64,000 nt of DNA from assembly GCA_963693365.1 (NCBI GenBank), contig CAVNZM010000010.1:8184001-8248000 (forward strand), read 5' to 3'. Origin of the DNA: Amoebidium appalachense. Its lineage: Eukaryota > Ichthyosporea. The notes beneath the pieces were generated by a model. That model was not told the origin of the DNA. It did not search any database and saw only the letters and a program-made list of their open reading frames with translations. Both the position numbers and the translations under genes were made by a program. Shown one piece after another: positions 13,546 to 23,836 of this stretch. How positions within the stretch are numbered: the first letter of the stretch is position 1; each line of letters opens with the position of its first letter.

Positions 13546-15414
13546 TCACACTCCTCCTCGGTCTCCTCCCCTCCCTCCCCCTCCCCCCGTGTGTCTACGT
13601 GTATTTGCATCACTCCCCCCCCCGGCCCCCTCCCCCACCGACTTTTTCACACCACGATTAAACTGAGGAATAACTCTCTTTGGCCGAGAGGGAGCACTAG
13701 GCAACTCCCTCTGCACTAATCTAGCCTCATAAGCACGAATAGAAAACGGGCAATCCAAATGAAACTCAGGCAACCACTGATCTTCCTGATAACCTCCCTC
13801 AAAACGAATTAAATAATAATTTACCTTACCTTCCTTACCTTCGATAACCTTTTTATCCATAATTTTATCTACTGCAGCCTCCGATACATCCACCGACCCG
13901 TCATAGTCGGGGGTGAATGCATCTAACACTCGACGGCCCTCCGGCCGTTTAACCCTAAGGGCCCTATCATAATATTCCTTTATATCATCTACATTATAAA
14001 ATCTAACATCACTCTCATTATCTAACCTCTGCACCTTATATTCCGTCGGACCTAACCTAGCCACTATTTTATACGGACCGATAAAAAGAGGCAACCATTT
14101 CTTACCATACTTACGAAGACCTTCACCTTCACCCTTACCTTCCTGCTCCTGCTTATATCTCTTCTTCCTAGTATGATCCCTAATTAAAACTAAAGTACCC
14201 TCGGCAAATTCACGTAACGGACGTGTGGACACGTCTGTACGTGCCTGTGCCTGCTGTGTACGGGCCAGAGCTGCATCACGTGCAGCCCGGGCCCGGGTTA
14301 GTAGCTGCTCCCGGAACTCAGTCCAGTGGGGATAAGTTAGTCGGTCAGCCCCCCCCATCGGCAAAAGTGCCGTATCTAACAAACTAATAGCCTCCTGCCC
14401 ATAGACCAAATAAAACGGAGAAAAACCAGTCACAGCATGAGGGGTAGAATTATATGAATGAGCAATAAACCTAGACATATGATCCCAATCATTAGCCTCC
14501 ACATCCACCATTTTGCCAAAGGACTTCTGAAACACTGCATGCACACGTTCAGAGATGGCATTTGCTTGAGGGTGATATGCAGACGTAGTGATATGAGCTA
14601 CCCTTAAAATTTTACACACCTCCGACACCAACTGATTTAAAAACACACGACTCCTATCCGTTAACAAAACACGAGGACAACCAAACCTAAGACAAATTTC
14701 ATCCACAAAAATACGAGCAAACAAAACGGCATTAGCAGTGGGGAGAGGAAAAACTTCAACCCAACGAGTGGCCACATCGGTGACGGTAACAAGAACAGTG
14801 TTACCCTCAACCGTAGAATTAAAAGGACCGACCACATCCACTGCTACCCTTTCAAACATACGAACATTAAAATCCCTAATAAACGACAGGCGGGAACGAG
14901 AGTGGGGACTCTCATTCCTTTCCTGACAATGCATGCATGACAACACATAATCCCTCACCTCCCTACTCATACCCGGCCAAAAATACGAACGATTAACACG
15001 AAGCAACGTCCTATTTACACCTAAATGACCAGCCATGGGATGCTCATGCACCATATGCAAAACCTCAGGCACAAGTGCCGTCGGGACCCAAACTCGGTGT
15101 CCGTCTGGCCCAGAACAATGATAAACTAAATCCTGCTCTACCTGACACATTTTTGCTAACTTAGCTACCTTAATCATCTGCCTTTTATTTGTAAATTTAA
15201 TCGAATCAACCGGCCCCTTTAAATAATTCTTAACCAGACCAATCAACACATCTTCCTCCTGAGCTAAGATCAAAGCCGTAGGTGCTAAGGCAGGGGCCGA
15301 GCCATGAGACTCGGTCCCGACCTCAGACACCGACAAATACCTCCCCCCCCCCTCTCCTACACTTATAAGCAAGCAACCCCGGAACCCAAGAAGACACATC
15401 CACAGACACAGCAT
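13546..15414 (-). CDS. Retrotransposon integrase with GPY/F motif and chromodomain
   Basis: 622-codon frame. In order it shows: the HHCC zinc-binding region (HEHPMAGHLG then CMHC); the DDE core, with D in VAVDVVGPF, D in LLTDRSRVF and E in HPQANAISERVH; a GPY/F motif (PLFIGPYKIVARLG); and a chromodomain-like block near the end (VDKIMDKKVIEGKEGKVNYY, then RFEGGYQEDQWLPE). The integrase inserts the cDNA, and the chromodomain is thought to steer insertion to marked chromatin. The first roughly 30 residues up to the C run at 15343-15352 are the RNase H tail read in another frame, so the real junction lies at that run. A Gly/Arg-rich tail ends just before the polypurine tract. Confidence 0.93.
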   Translation of the reverse strand: MLCLWMCLLGFRGCLLISVGEGGGRYLSVSEVGTESHGSAPALAPTALILAQEEDVLIGLVKNYLKGPVDSIKFTNKRQMIKVAKLAKMCQVEQDLVYHCSGPDGHRVWVPTALVPEVLHMVHEHPMAGHLGVNRTLLRVNRSYFWPGMSREVRDYVLSCMHCQERNESPHSRSRLSFIRDFNVRMFERVAVDVVGPFNSTVEGNTVLVTVTDVATRWVEVFPLPTANAVLFARIFVDEICLRFGCPRVLLTDRSRVFLNQLVSEVCKILRVAHITTSAYHPQANAISERVHAVFQKSFGKMVDVEANDWDHMSRFIAHSYNSTPHAVTGFSPFYLVYGQEAISLLDTALLPMGGADRLTYPHWTEFREQLLTRARAARDAALARTQQAQARTDVSTRPLREFAEGTLVLIRDHTRKKRYKQEQEGKGEGEGLRKYGKKWLPLFIGPYKIVARLGPTEYKVQRLDNESDVRFYNVDDIKEYYDRALRVKRPEGRRVLDAFTPDYDGSVDVSEAAVDKIMDKKVIEGKEGKVNYYLIRFEGGYQEDQWLPEFHLDCPFSIRAYEARLVQRELPSAPSRPKRVIPQFNRGVKKSVGEGAGGGSDANTRRHTGGGGGRGGDRGGV

Positions 15415-15940
15415 CTATTCCTTTCTGCTCACTCGCCCCCCCCCTTCCCCCCCTCCCCCCCCCGTCTCTCACTATCCCCCCCCCCTCCCCCTCCTTCTCT
15501 TCTTCAAACAAAATATAAGCAGCACGAGAGAGAGCATCACAGTCGACCATTGTTTCACCCTTGGCATAAAACAATTTATAGGAGAACTCACCGAGAGCCG
15601 CGGCCCACTTCTGCATCCTCTCGTTGACCAGACGAGTGGTGCCGGCCATGGCTAGGCAGGGCTTGTGGTCGGTGTAGACCTCAAACGTCCTGCCTGCGAG
15701 TATATACCTCCATGCCTGTGAGACTGCCCAAAAGATAGCATGGGACTCTCTCTCCGGATTGCTATATCTACGTTCACTTTTACTAAATGAACGACTAGCA
15801 TAAGCAATCACTCTATCCTGCCCCTCCTGCACTTGATATAACACGGCCCCCTCAGCAACCTTACTTGCATCGCACCGAACTTTAAACATCCCCCCCCCGG
15901 CCGAAAAATCAGGATGAACAAGCATACTCGAAGACTGCAA
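15323..15940 (-). CDS. Retrotransposon RNase H (pol segment in a shifted frame)
   Basis: RNase H removes the RNA strand of the RNA-DNA hybrid. The acidic residues are visible: D in RCDASKVAEGAVL, E in ERRYSNPERES, D in VYTDHKPCL and D in DALSRA. The frame is offset from RT at a 9-C run (16006-16014) and from integrase at a 10-C run (15343-15352). The ATG at the right end is internal; the true domain continues upstream from RT. The tail between DALSRA and the integrase is Gly/Glu-rich. Confidence 0.9.
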   Translation of the reverse strand: MQSSSMLVHPDFSAGGGMFKVRCDASKVAEGAVLYQVQEGQDRVIAYASRSFSKSERRYSNPERESHAIFWAVSQAWRYILAGRTFEVYTDHKPCLAMAGTTRLVNERMQKWAAALGEFSYKLFYAKGETMVDCDALSRAAYILFEEEKEGEGGGIVRDGGGRGGRGGASEQKGIDAVSVDVSSWVPGLLAYKCRRGGGEVFVGV

Positions 15941-15992
15941 AGCTAACTTAAGCTTTTCGAAAGCAGAAACAGCATCAACATTCCAATCTATT

Positions 15993-18209
15993 CTATTCTT
16001 CTTCTCCCCCCCCCGTCTGACTAGTTAACGGCAAAGCAAGCATACTATAGTCCTTAATATAACGACGAAGATAATTAGTTAAACCTAAAAATTGCCTTAG
16101 TTGAGTGACAGTCTGAGGACGGGGCCACTCAACTATGGCCCGGATTTTCTCCGGATCAGGGGAAAGACCATTACTAGACACAATATGACCTAAAAACTTA
16201 ACCTCCGGCACACCAATCACAGTCTTGCTACCGCTAATACGAAGACCAGACTCACCCAAAGCTAAAAATACTTTTTCACAATTATTAACTAACTCCTCAA
16301 ATGACCTACCTTTAATTAAAACATCATCCAAATAAGGGTGGCATACATCCAAATGAGGGTGGAGAATTTTATACATTACCCGGCACAACATAGCTGGAGA
16401 GGAGAGCAAACCCATCGGCACCACCTTGTACTGGAACAGCTGGTCACCCAGTGCAAAGGCAGTCTTCTCCTTGCTGCTCTCCTCCAACCTTATCTGCCAA
16501 AAAGCTGCTTTTAAATCAAGTTTAGCAAAGTGAGTATAGCCGTGCAGCTGTGAAAGCTGCTCGTCTATGTTAGGGAGAGGCCATTGGTCTGCCTTAGTGA
16601 TCCGATTCAGAGCCCTGTAATCGTTCACTAGGCGCCAAGACCCGTCGGGCTTCTTAACCAATAGCACCGGACTTCTCCACGGACTCGAACTATGCTCCAC
16701 ATGACCCTTTTTTAACATATCACTCACTATTATTAGCGCATCCGACAATTTATACTGCTCCATTCTATAGCTAGGCATCACTACCGGCCTATTATCACCT
16801 GTGTCGATCTGCATTTCAAACCCTTTAACGAAGCCTACTTCGTTATCATCGGCCAGAAATGCAAACCGAGTCCTATCAAATAACTTAGCTAGCAATTTTT
16901 TCTGTTCTACCGTCCAATCCCCCTCCTTCATACCAAACGGCAATACTAACTCCGGGTTACCCCCATCACAAGTGGATGCATCCTTATTCACCGGAGTGCC
17001 ACTTAACATTTCACCTCCTGTATTACATCGGTGCTGCTCGGGGTGAGGTTGAGGTACCTCCGGATATAGGCGGTCACCCTTAGCACCCCCCCCTCCCCCC
17101 GGCACACCAATGCCCCCGGGCAATTCCTGATGAGTTAGTGCATGTATGTGGGGGGCCAGGTCTGTGGCCACCCTGCCCCCCACGGTGTTGGTTAACCCGT
17201 CAGATCCACGGGTTAGACCAACACCCTCCCCCCTTGCCTGCACATTCTCACACCCGGGGTGACCCTCCTTCCTCTTGGGGGTCGGGGGAGTGGGACCGGT
17301 GCTGTCCCGGTCCCCCCCCCCATCGTGTCGGGTGACATTTTGGTGGCTAACGTTAAATAAAGTTGTTCCCCCTCCTCCTGAGTCACCCTTCGAGCCGGCA
17401 TCCTCCTTTTGGGTAATAAGAGAGACCTCTATACTACCAATCTCATTAGTGAAACTACCGACGGAAACACCTGACCTAATCACTATAGGCTCGATGCCCG
17501 GATTCACTAATTCTATTTCTATTGTCTTATCCGGCCATACCCTACTAAGGGTCCATTGGGCCACCTCCTGAAATGGGGTTTTCGGAGTAAAAACCCCTAA
17601 ATCCCCTATCCTAACATGATTGCCGGCCCGGACACGTACCGTTTGGCACTGATAAGGCTCGATTACTACTTCAGCCACCGTTCTAGCACCAGACTGATAA
17701 CCGTCGAGCCCATCATGGGTTTTAATTTTAACGCCGGACTGCAATTCTAAAACATTCGTACGTTCAAACAAAGCATTCACATGTCTACGGAAAAATGGGG
17801 CTCCCAACAAAACACTTTGAGCTAAATCCTTAACCACATAACAAGCAATATGCATAGCCTGGCCACCTATCTCACACGGCAACACACAAACACCTTCCAC
17901 AGACATACTACTATTATTAGCACTACCTAAGGCTGTGCTAGAAGCATCTAATATAGGAATTTCCCCCCCGGCCTGATTAAAACGACGAATAAACGAAGCA
18001 TGCACACAATTAACCTGAGCCCCTCCATCGAGCAAAGCAACAGCCTTCAACTTACCATCAGCTAACCATACGTCTATATAATGCCGGCTAAAACCAACTA
18101 AATCCTCCTCCAATTCAAGCAACACATCATCACTCACTCCCAATCCCTGCCCACGAAGACTCACACCCTCGATACCTACGTGCAACATACCTACCTGTGG
18201 TGCCTGCAC
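15993..18209 (-). CDS. Retrotransposon protease and reverse transcriptase
   Basis: 738-codon frame. A retropepsin-like block near residues 50-150 has VALLDGGAQVNCVHASFIRR and later VLLGAPFF. The usual Asp-Thr/Ser-Gly is Asp-Gly-Gly here. A Gly/Pro-rich linker follows, then a reverse transcriptase from about residue 470: SSPWRSPVLLVKKPDGSWRL, FAKLDLKAAFWQI, the YLDD catalytic box and VKFLGHIVSSNG. The frame ends at a 9-C run (16006-16014) where the connection to RNase H is broken. RT copies the genomic RNA into DNA. The upstream link to gag (18210-18771) is low-complexity and lacks one continuous frame. Confidence 0.93.
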   Translation of the reverse strand: MQAPQVGMLHVGIEGVSLRGQGLGVSDDVLLELEEDLVGFSRHYIDVWLADGKLKAVALLDGGAQVNCVHASFIRRFNQAGGEIPILDASSTALGSANNSSMSVEGVCVLPCEIGGQAMHIACYVVKDLAQSVLLGAPFFRRHVNALFERTNVLELQSGVKIKTHDGLDGYQSGARTVAEVVIEPYQCQTVRVRAGNHVRIGDLGVFTPKTPFQEVAQWTLSRVWPDKTIEIELVNPGIEPIVIRSGVSVGSFTNEIGSIEVSLITQKEDAGSKGDSGGGGTTLFNVSHQNVTRHDGGGDRDSTGPTPPTPKRKEGHPGCENVQARGEGVGLTRGSDGLTNTVGGRVATDLAPHIHALTHQELPGGIGVPGGGGGAKGDRLYPEVPQPHPEQHRCNTGGEMLSGTPVNKDASTCDGGNPELVLPFGMKEGDWTVEQKKLLAKLFDRTRFAFLADDNEVGFVKGFEMQIDTGDNRPVVMPSYRMEQYKLSDALIIVSDMLKKGHVEHSSSPWRSPVLLVKKPDGSWRLVNDYRALNRITKADQWPLPNIDEQLSQLHGYTHFAKLDLKAAFWQIRLEESSKEKTAFALGDQLFQYKVVPMGLLSSPAMLCRVMYKILHPHLDVCHPYLDDVLIKGRSFEELVNNCEKVFLALGESGLRISGSKTVIGVPEVKFLGHIVSSNGLSPDPEKIRAIVEWPRPQTVTQLRQFLGLTNYLRRYIKDYSMLALPLTSQTGGGEEE

Positions 18210-18771
18210 GGGTGGGGTGGGGTGTGTATGTGATGTGGGTGGTGGTGGAGTGTGTGTGTGTGATGTGTGGGTGGGTGGTGTGTGTGTGTGTGGTGTATGT
18301 GTGGGTGTGTGTGTGGGTGTAGGTGTGTCTGCAACCGTCGTATGTTGTTGTGGTGGTGTGTTTCTATGTGTCTGTGCCTTCCCCCCCTTCCCCCTTTACT
18401 CGTGTGTGTCCCCCCCCTCCCGGAAACAATGGCACAGAAACCCCCTCCGGTGTGGTTAGAACAAACACCGGGTTGGGACAAGAAACACTGAGACCATCCA
18501 CTTGTGGCTGGGGAACCTCCCCCAACCACAAAACATTCACACCATTCATACCTTTGGTAGAGTCACCCCACAAACATTCATGCCATACCACCTCGACGCT
18601 GTCTTGAGGACCCACGACGATGCCCGGCTCCCACACGTATCGGGGCGGTGAGGGGGCAAAGGGAAGCTTAACCTGGGGTGGGGGAGGGTGAAGGTTCTCT
18701 GCAACCTGGGGGGGACCGATACTGTCCCCCCCCCCTCCCTCAGTGACCCCAGCTTCCCCCTCCCCCGGAAC
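18210..18771 (-). other. Low-complexity gag-pol junction region
   Basis: On the element strand this stretch lies between the CCHC knuckle and the protease. It contains an imperfect GT/CA patch (18240-18345) and several C runs. Frames such as 18364-18636 (-) look compositionally plausible as linker, but no domain is visible. Confidence 0.5.
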
Positions 18772-20107
18772 TCAATAGCTCTTGTAACTACGGCAATATG
18801 CAGCAGAGTGCCCTTGCCGGCCACAAAAGTAACATGCACCAAAGAAGGGGCCAGGGGGGACTTCAAAACCTTGGCGCAAAGCATAACCGGGAGCCCGGTC
18901 ATGCTGGGGGGGCCCACCGTGTGCACCACGGCCCCCCCTTCCCCCCTGCCCCCCTCGGCCTCTCTCACCACCATTTCCACCCCCTCCCTCTACCCTGCCC
19001 ACCACCACGAGCAAGATAAGGGGCAAACCTCTCGGTGAACTGCTGCTGTTGTCCTCCACGTCCACCTCGGCCACGACCGCCGTGTCCACCCCGGTCGCCG
19101 CCACGGCCACCTCGGAAGCCGAAGCCCCCTCGGCCAGAAAAGACGGCCTGGGAGAGCTCGGCAACCTGCTTGACCAACATGGTGAGTGCATCTGGCTGTT
19201 CACCCTCTTTTTTCTCTTTTTCCCCCTTCTGTCCACTCTCCTTCTTTTTCTTGTCTACTTCCATCACCTCCTTTTTATCCCTCTTATTGAACTTCACCTC
19301 GTGCATGGCAAGCAAGTGACGTTTAACATGCAACACCACCTCATCTACATCATCATGCTCCCCAAACATGCGTGCAGTGTCTGTGTTTACAGAGAGAGCC
19401 TTACGAGCAAACTCGAATTTTTCCCTATCACTCACGTCACCAGCTAACTCACAAAGGTCCTCAAAGACCCGATATTCCCTCTCAAAGAATGCACGAGCTT
19501 CTACGGGGGACATATCTAGTGTGGGAAAGGTATACTTCCATTCTCTGAGCTGGGCCCGGAAGGTACGGCGCCGGTCGGCCGTCAGGTATCGGCCGACGAG
19601 CCGGGCCGTATACTCGAGCTCGTTTTCCGGCCGTGTGAAGGCCTCGAGCTCCCCGTCCACGTCGTCGGTGCTGTTCTCGTCCTCGTCGTCGGGGATGAAC
19701 CGTGCGGCCAGACGTTTCTGGCCGAGTGTCCGGGACACCATCTCGTCCCTCCCCTCGTCGTACTGCTGCTCGTATATACGAGCCGTCACCTGGGGGGCCT
19801 GCTCGGCCCGGTACGGGTGCTCCTCCATCAGGGTGCATAAGTCGGCCATTGTTTTGTGGTCGATGCACTGTTTGATCATTAAGCACGAGGCCGCCACAGT
19901 GGGGGCCTTCTTTGTGTCTAACACTAGTGTGGGTGTGTTAGCTAGGAGTGTCCTAAGCCACCTAGGGATTTCCGAGTCGTGTTTGAGTGTAAAACTGAAA
20001 GCTGTGGTCTGTCTAACGTCTAGTGTATGAACCTGTGGTACCTGTGTGTGCAGGGAGCTATCCTCCGCTGCCAATGCGTAGAACATGTCTACGTTAAACT
20101 TAGCCAT
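18772..20107 (-). CDS. Retrotransposon Gag, with CCHC knuckle in a shifted frame
   Basis: The main frame is 18965-20107 (380 codons, starting MAKFNVDMFYALAAEDSS). It shows a capsid-like helical region, a Lys/Glu-rich stretch, then RGG-box repeats. The nucleocapsid CCHC box CYFCGRQGHSAAYC (C-x2-C-x4-H-x4-C) is found near 18787-18831 in a different frame that ends at 18772. The two frames join around 18980, at a short G run. Gag packages the RNA into particles. A 35-T plus-strand run (poly-A on the transcript) lies in the leader at about 20150-20184. Confidence 0.88.
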
Positions 20108-20145
20108 TGTGTGGTGTGTGCCCTAACTCGTGTGGTTGTGTTTAT

Positions 20146-20185
<40 letters not shown>

Positions 20186-20271
20186 TGTGTTTGAGGTGTA
20201 GCAACAGCCCAGAAGGAACTGTCACCGCGTTACCCTAGCGCGAAAAACCGCACTAAAAGAAAGGTGTAGCT

Positions 20272-20911
20272 TGTCGTATCCTAATGTATGTGTACTAGAG
20301 ACGCGGCACTCTACTAAGTGTACACACACGAAAAGGAACGAACGTGTACAGAAAAACGGTAAAGTTTATTAAGACCAGGCTCCGACGGGCAAACTTAGAT
20401 CCGTACGGATTGAGTCTAAGTTACGACTGAGGCCATCAAGGCCGTGCCCTACAAGATCATCATCACCTGGCCCCCTACGATGCCACATTCCATTAACATT
20501 CCGATCTACTTTTATCGTGCGCCTGCACGAGCTAAGTCGATCTACTCAACTAATATATTTATCCAAGTCTCACCCCTCACCCTCCCCCTAGTGGCACCGC
20601 AGAGTCTAAATCTACATTTCATACTATCCTCCCCCCCCCTCCCTCCCCCCTTTCCTCTACATCTAAATATATAAATACGTTTGGCAACATATACTATCAA
20701 ACCTTGCCAATCCTTACAAAAGGGCTTCTGCCCGAACAATGACATTCCTAAGTCCTCCTACGATCTATCCTACACACTAATTAGAATTCTATTGGACGGC
20801 TGTCCCGGCTGACGTGGTCCAATGCCCTGCGCCGGCAGAGGCAAGATGCACGCAGCTGTACAGCTATCTTGAGGCCCCGGACTTGATCTTGATGATCTGT
20901 GGACCCGGGCC

Positions 20912-20946
<35 letters not shown>

Positions 20947-20997
20947 ATCTCGATCGTAGACTTAGGCTAATCTGCTGAGACGGATTAGTATATGTCA
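20272..20997 (-). repeat. Right LTR (5' LTR of the minus-strand element)
   Basis: 726 bp, TG...CA ends, matching the left LTR except for the C-tract length. The transcript-strand AATAAA is at 20365-20370. The sequence next to it inside the element reads AGCTACACCTTTC on the minus strand. It has no TGG at the start, so a standard tRNA primer site is not evident. Confidence 0.95.
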
Positions 20998-21002
20998 GAT
21001 AG
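20998..21002. repeat. Target-site duplication GATAG (right)
   Basis: Matches the five bases directly left of the element. Confidence 0.9.
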
Positions 21003-21421
21003 TGTTCTTAAGTCATTATTTCTTCCCTTTTTTCCCCCTTATTTTCCTTTTGTTTTGGTGGTGATGGTGGACCAGGTGGGGAGAGGGGAGGGGGGGGGGT
21101 TGGAGGGGGGTTGGAGGGGGAGGGATTCCGAAGGGGGGACACAAAAACACACACACCTGGTCCACGCATGTACGGACACAAACACACGTCGGACATTGTG
21201 ATATACACACATACACACACATGGCACACACACGTGACACCCCGGCAGTAACTGACAAAATCCACATGCACACACAGATATGACTGAGTCACATTCTTGC
21301 ACAAAAAGGTCACTGGGAGAGTTTTAATCATAAGTTATTGACCTGAAGGTTCGGAGGTGTCCAGGCACGGTGGGCCATTGTGCAATTGAAACCGTTACAC
21401 TCTTCCTTAGCCTGTGGCACA

Positions 21422-21834
<413 letters not shown>

Positions 21835-22040
21835 TCTTAATACTAATTTTTTCCAAAACTTTCAAGTACTAGGTGAGCTATCTTAATCCTGAATGGCATT
21901 AATTAGTTGTGAAACGAGGGAGGAAAGCCCCACGTGTACTATGGCTTATGTTCACTATCACAGTCACTGTGATGTAAGTGAGGCCCTGGATACTGAGGCT
22001 CAGCTACGATGCTACGGCGCAAGAGGGAGAAGGAGAGCAG

Positions 22041-22041
22041 G

Positions 22042-22077
<36 letters not shown>

Positions 22078-22136
22078 CCGAGAGTCTGGGCAGGGAGGGG
22101 GGGGGGGGGGGGGGGGGTGGGTAGGAGGCCCGGTTC

Positions 22137-22197
<61 letters not shown>

Positions 22198-22288
22198 CCC
22201 GTTTCACTCCCGGAGGCACTGCCTACTACCACCTACTGAGGCGGTGTCTCCTTTCTCTCTCTTTTTTTTTTTTTTTTTTTTTTTTTTT
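22041..22288. repeat. Clustered poly-G and poly-T tracts
   Basis: G runs at about 22041-22074 and 22098-22117, a T run of about 54 at 22141-22194, and a further T run at 22262-22288. Confidence 0.9.
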
Positions 22289-22615
22289 ACTACGCCTGAG
22301 TAGATGTTAAAACGTCGCACGTGCGGCAACACGTCAGTACGTGTTAGCACTGCCTAAGGGGAGCAACGTCTTCCACAGTAGACACACGAATGTGCTCTCT
22401 ACATAGTGCAACTATAAGTCAGGATACATAATCTCGACTGTCACTACATATCCTGGCAATTCTTAGCCCACGGGGTTGCCGCAGTCACGCTAGTGGGGAT
22501 TGAGCAAACTCACTTTAACCAACGCCTAGCCAGGTCCTGGAGTGACCCGGGGAAAAATAAAAGGGTATAAGCAAGAAAAAATGTTGGGAAAGTTAGAAAC
22601 AATACAATAAGACGA

Positions 22616-22908
22616 AGCAGTGTGTTCGTGCTGCTCTGCATGGTGGAAAAGAAAGAAAGAAGAGCAGGGTGTTGGTGCTGCTCGGCATGGTAGAAGACTA
22701 GAGCAGGGTGTTGGTGCTGCTCGGCAAGGTAGAAAACTAGAGCAGGGTGTTGGTGCTGCTCGGCATGGTAGAAGACACCAGAGCAGGGTGTTGGTGCTGC
22801 TGGGCACGGTAGAAGACACTAGAGCAGGGTGCTGGTGCTGCTCGGCATGGTAGCGGACACTAAACAAGCAGGGTGTTGGTGCTGCTCGTCATGGTGGAAG
22901 AAGGCAGC
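22616..22908. repeat. 39-bp minisatellite
   Basis: About seven copies of GAGCAGGGTGTTGGTGCTGC followed by TCGGCATGGTAGAAGACT. The period is 39 bp, or 42 bp where an extra trinucleotide is present. GAGCAG and CTGCTC within each unit form a 6-bp inverted repeat. The period is a multiple of three, so a minus-strand frame (22526-22867) reads through as CRAAPTPCSSFLP-type repeats. I do not accept it as a gene. Confidence 0.9.
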
Positions 22909-23462
22909 ATGAAGTTCGTGCGGCCTATTGATGTTCTTATGTTTTTCTAGAGTTTTTGACGTTTTAGTAAGTTTCGTTTTTTCTGACAAAGTGCCCATGT
23001 CGCAAAACTAATGACTCGTGTTGTACTAGTCCTACGGCAACGGCTCAAACACGGCCATGTTGCCAGCGTTTGGCTCTATGTGGAGGTGTGCATGCCGCCC
23101 CTTGTGCGTAAATGTGGTGGAGTGTGGATGCAGCGGCGCACGGCCGTTTACGAAACACGTGTCGTGTTTTGTGCCTGGTCGCGATGGCCATGTGCGTTGT
23201 TAAAATTTAAGAGAATAGGAATGTGCAAAATACGAATCTTGATTGGTTGCATTTTATCTGATGAGCCCGGAGTGGCGATCTTATTGGATAGTTAACTGCT
23301 ATTTTTAAGGAATCATACTGCTTGTTCACCTACCGATCACATATGGTTTTGATGTGATCGGGAGCCCGACATGGCGCGACTGATTCTGAAGGTCTCATAG
23401 ACATAGTATTACTAGTTTCAAGCTACTCCATTTCAAGTTACTAAATACAGTAGTAGAGTATA

Positions 23463-23463
<1 letters not shown>

Positions 23464-23554
<91 letters not shown>
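23464..23554. repeat. Poly-G tract of 91
   Basis: Ninety-one uninterrupted G, the longest homopolymer in the window. Confidence 0.95.
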
Positions 23555-23555
<1 letters not shown>

Positions 23556-23736
23556 GACACTGTGGCACGGCGGGTGCTTTTTGCAACTTGAGACTGTCTC
23601 GCCTTTGAGGCGTGTGTACGGGTTTAAGAGCTATTTCGGGAGACCAGTTCTAGTGGGCATATGAGAGGGGGCCCTGGGCGCAGGGGGGACAAGGGGCCCG
23701 GGCGTGAGTTGGGTTTGGTGGGGGTAAATGTAATGT

Positions 23737-23764
23737 GGGGCGGGCGGGCGGGCGGGCGGGCGGG

Positions 23765-23835
<71 letters not shown>
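23737..23835. repeat. (GGGC)n followed by G70
   Basis: About seven GGGC units pass into 70 uninterrupted G (23766-23835). Read on the minus strand this is a C run followed by GCCC units, the same layout as 12454-12573. Confidence 0.95.

Positions 23836-23836
<1 letters not shown>

Larger units (their letters stand above)
12619..20997 (-). mobile_element. Chromodomain Ty3/Gypsy LTR retrotransposon (chromovirus), 8379 bp
   Basis: The element is complete at both ends: two LTRs of 724 and 726 bp starting TG and ending CA, flanked by the 5-bp duplication GATAG. It is transcribed on the minus strand, so its 5' LTR is at 20272-20997. Order along the transcript is gag with a CCHC knuckle, aspartic protease, reverse transcriptase, RNase H, integrase (HHCC, DDE, GPY/F) and a C-terminal chromodomain. 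RNase H before integrase marks Ty3/Gypsy (Metaviridae), and the chromodomain marks the chromovirus branch. The coding region is interrupted in several places, mostly at C/G runs, so this copy as written would not make one polyprotein. LTR identity outside one C tract indicates very recent insertion. Confidence 0.95.

Noticed and set aside
19482-19886. Minus-strand frame within gag
   Set aside because: Shadow frame of the gag coding region.
22526-22867. 113-codon minus-strand frame with CRAAPTPCSS repeats
   Set aside because: Translation of the 39-bp minisatellite. Kept only as a low-interest finding, not as a gene.
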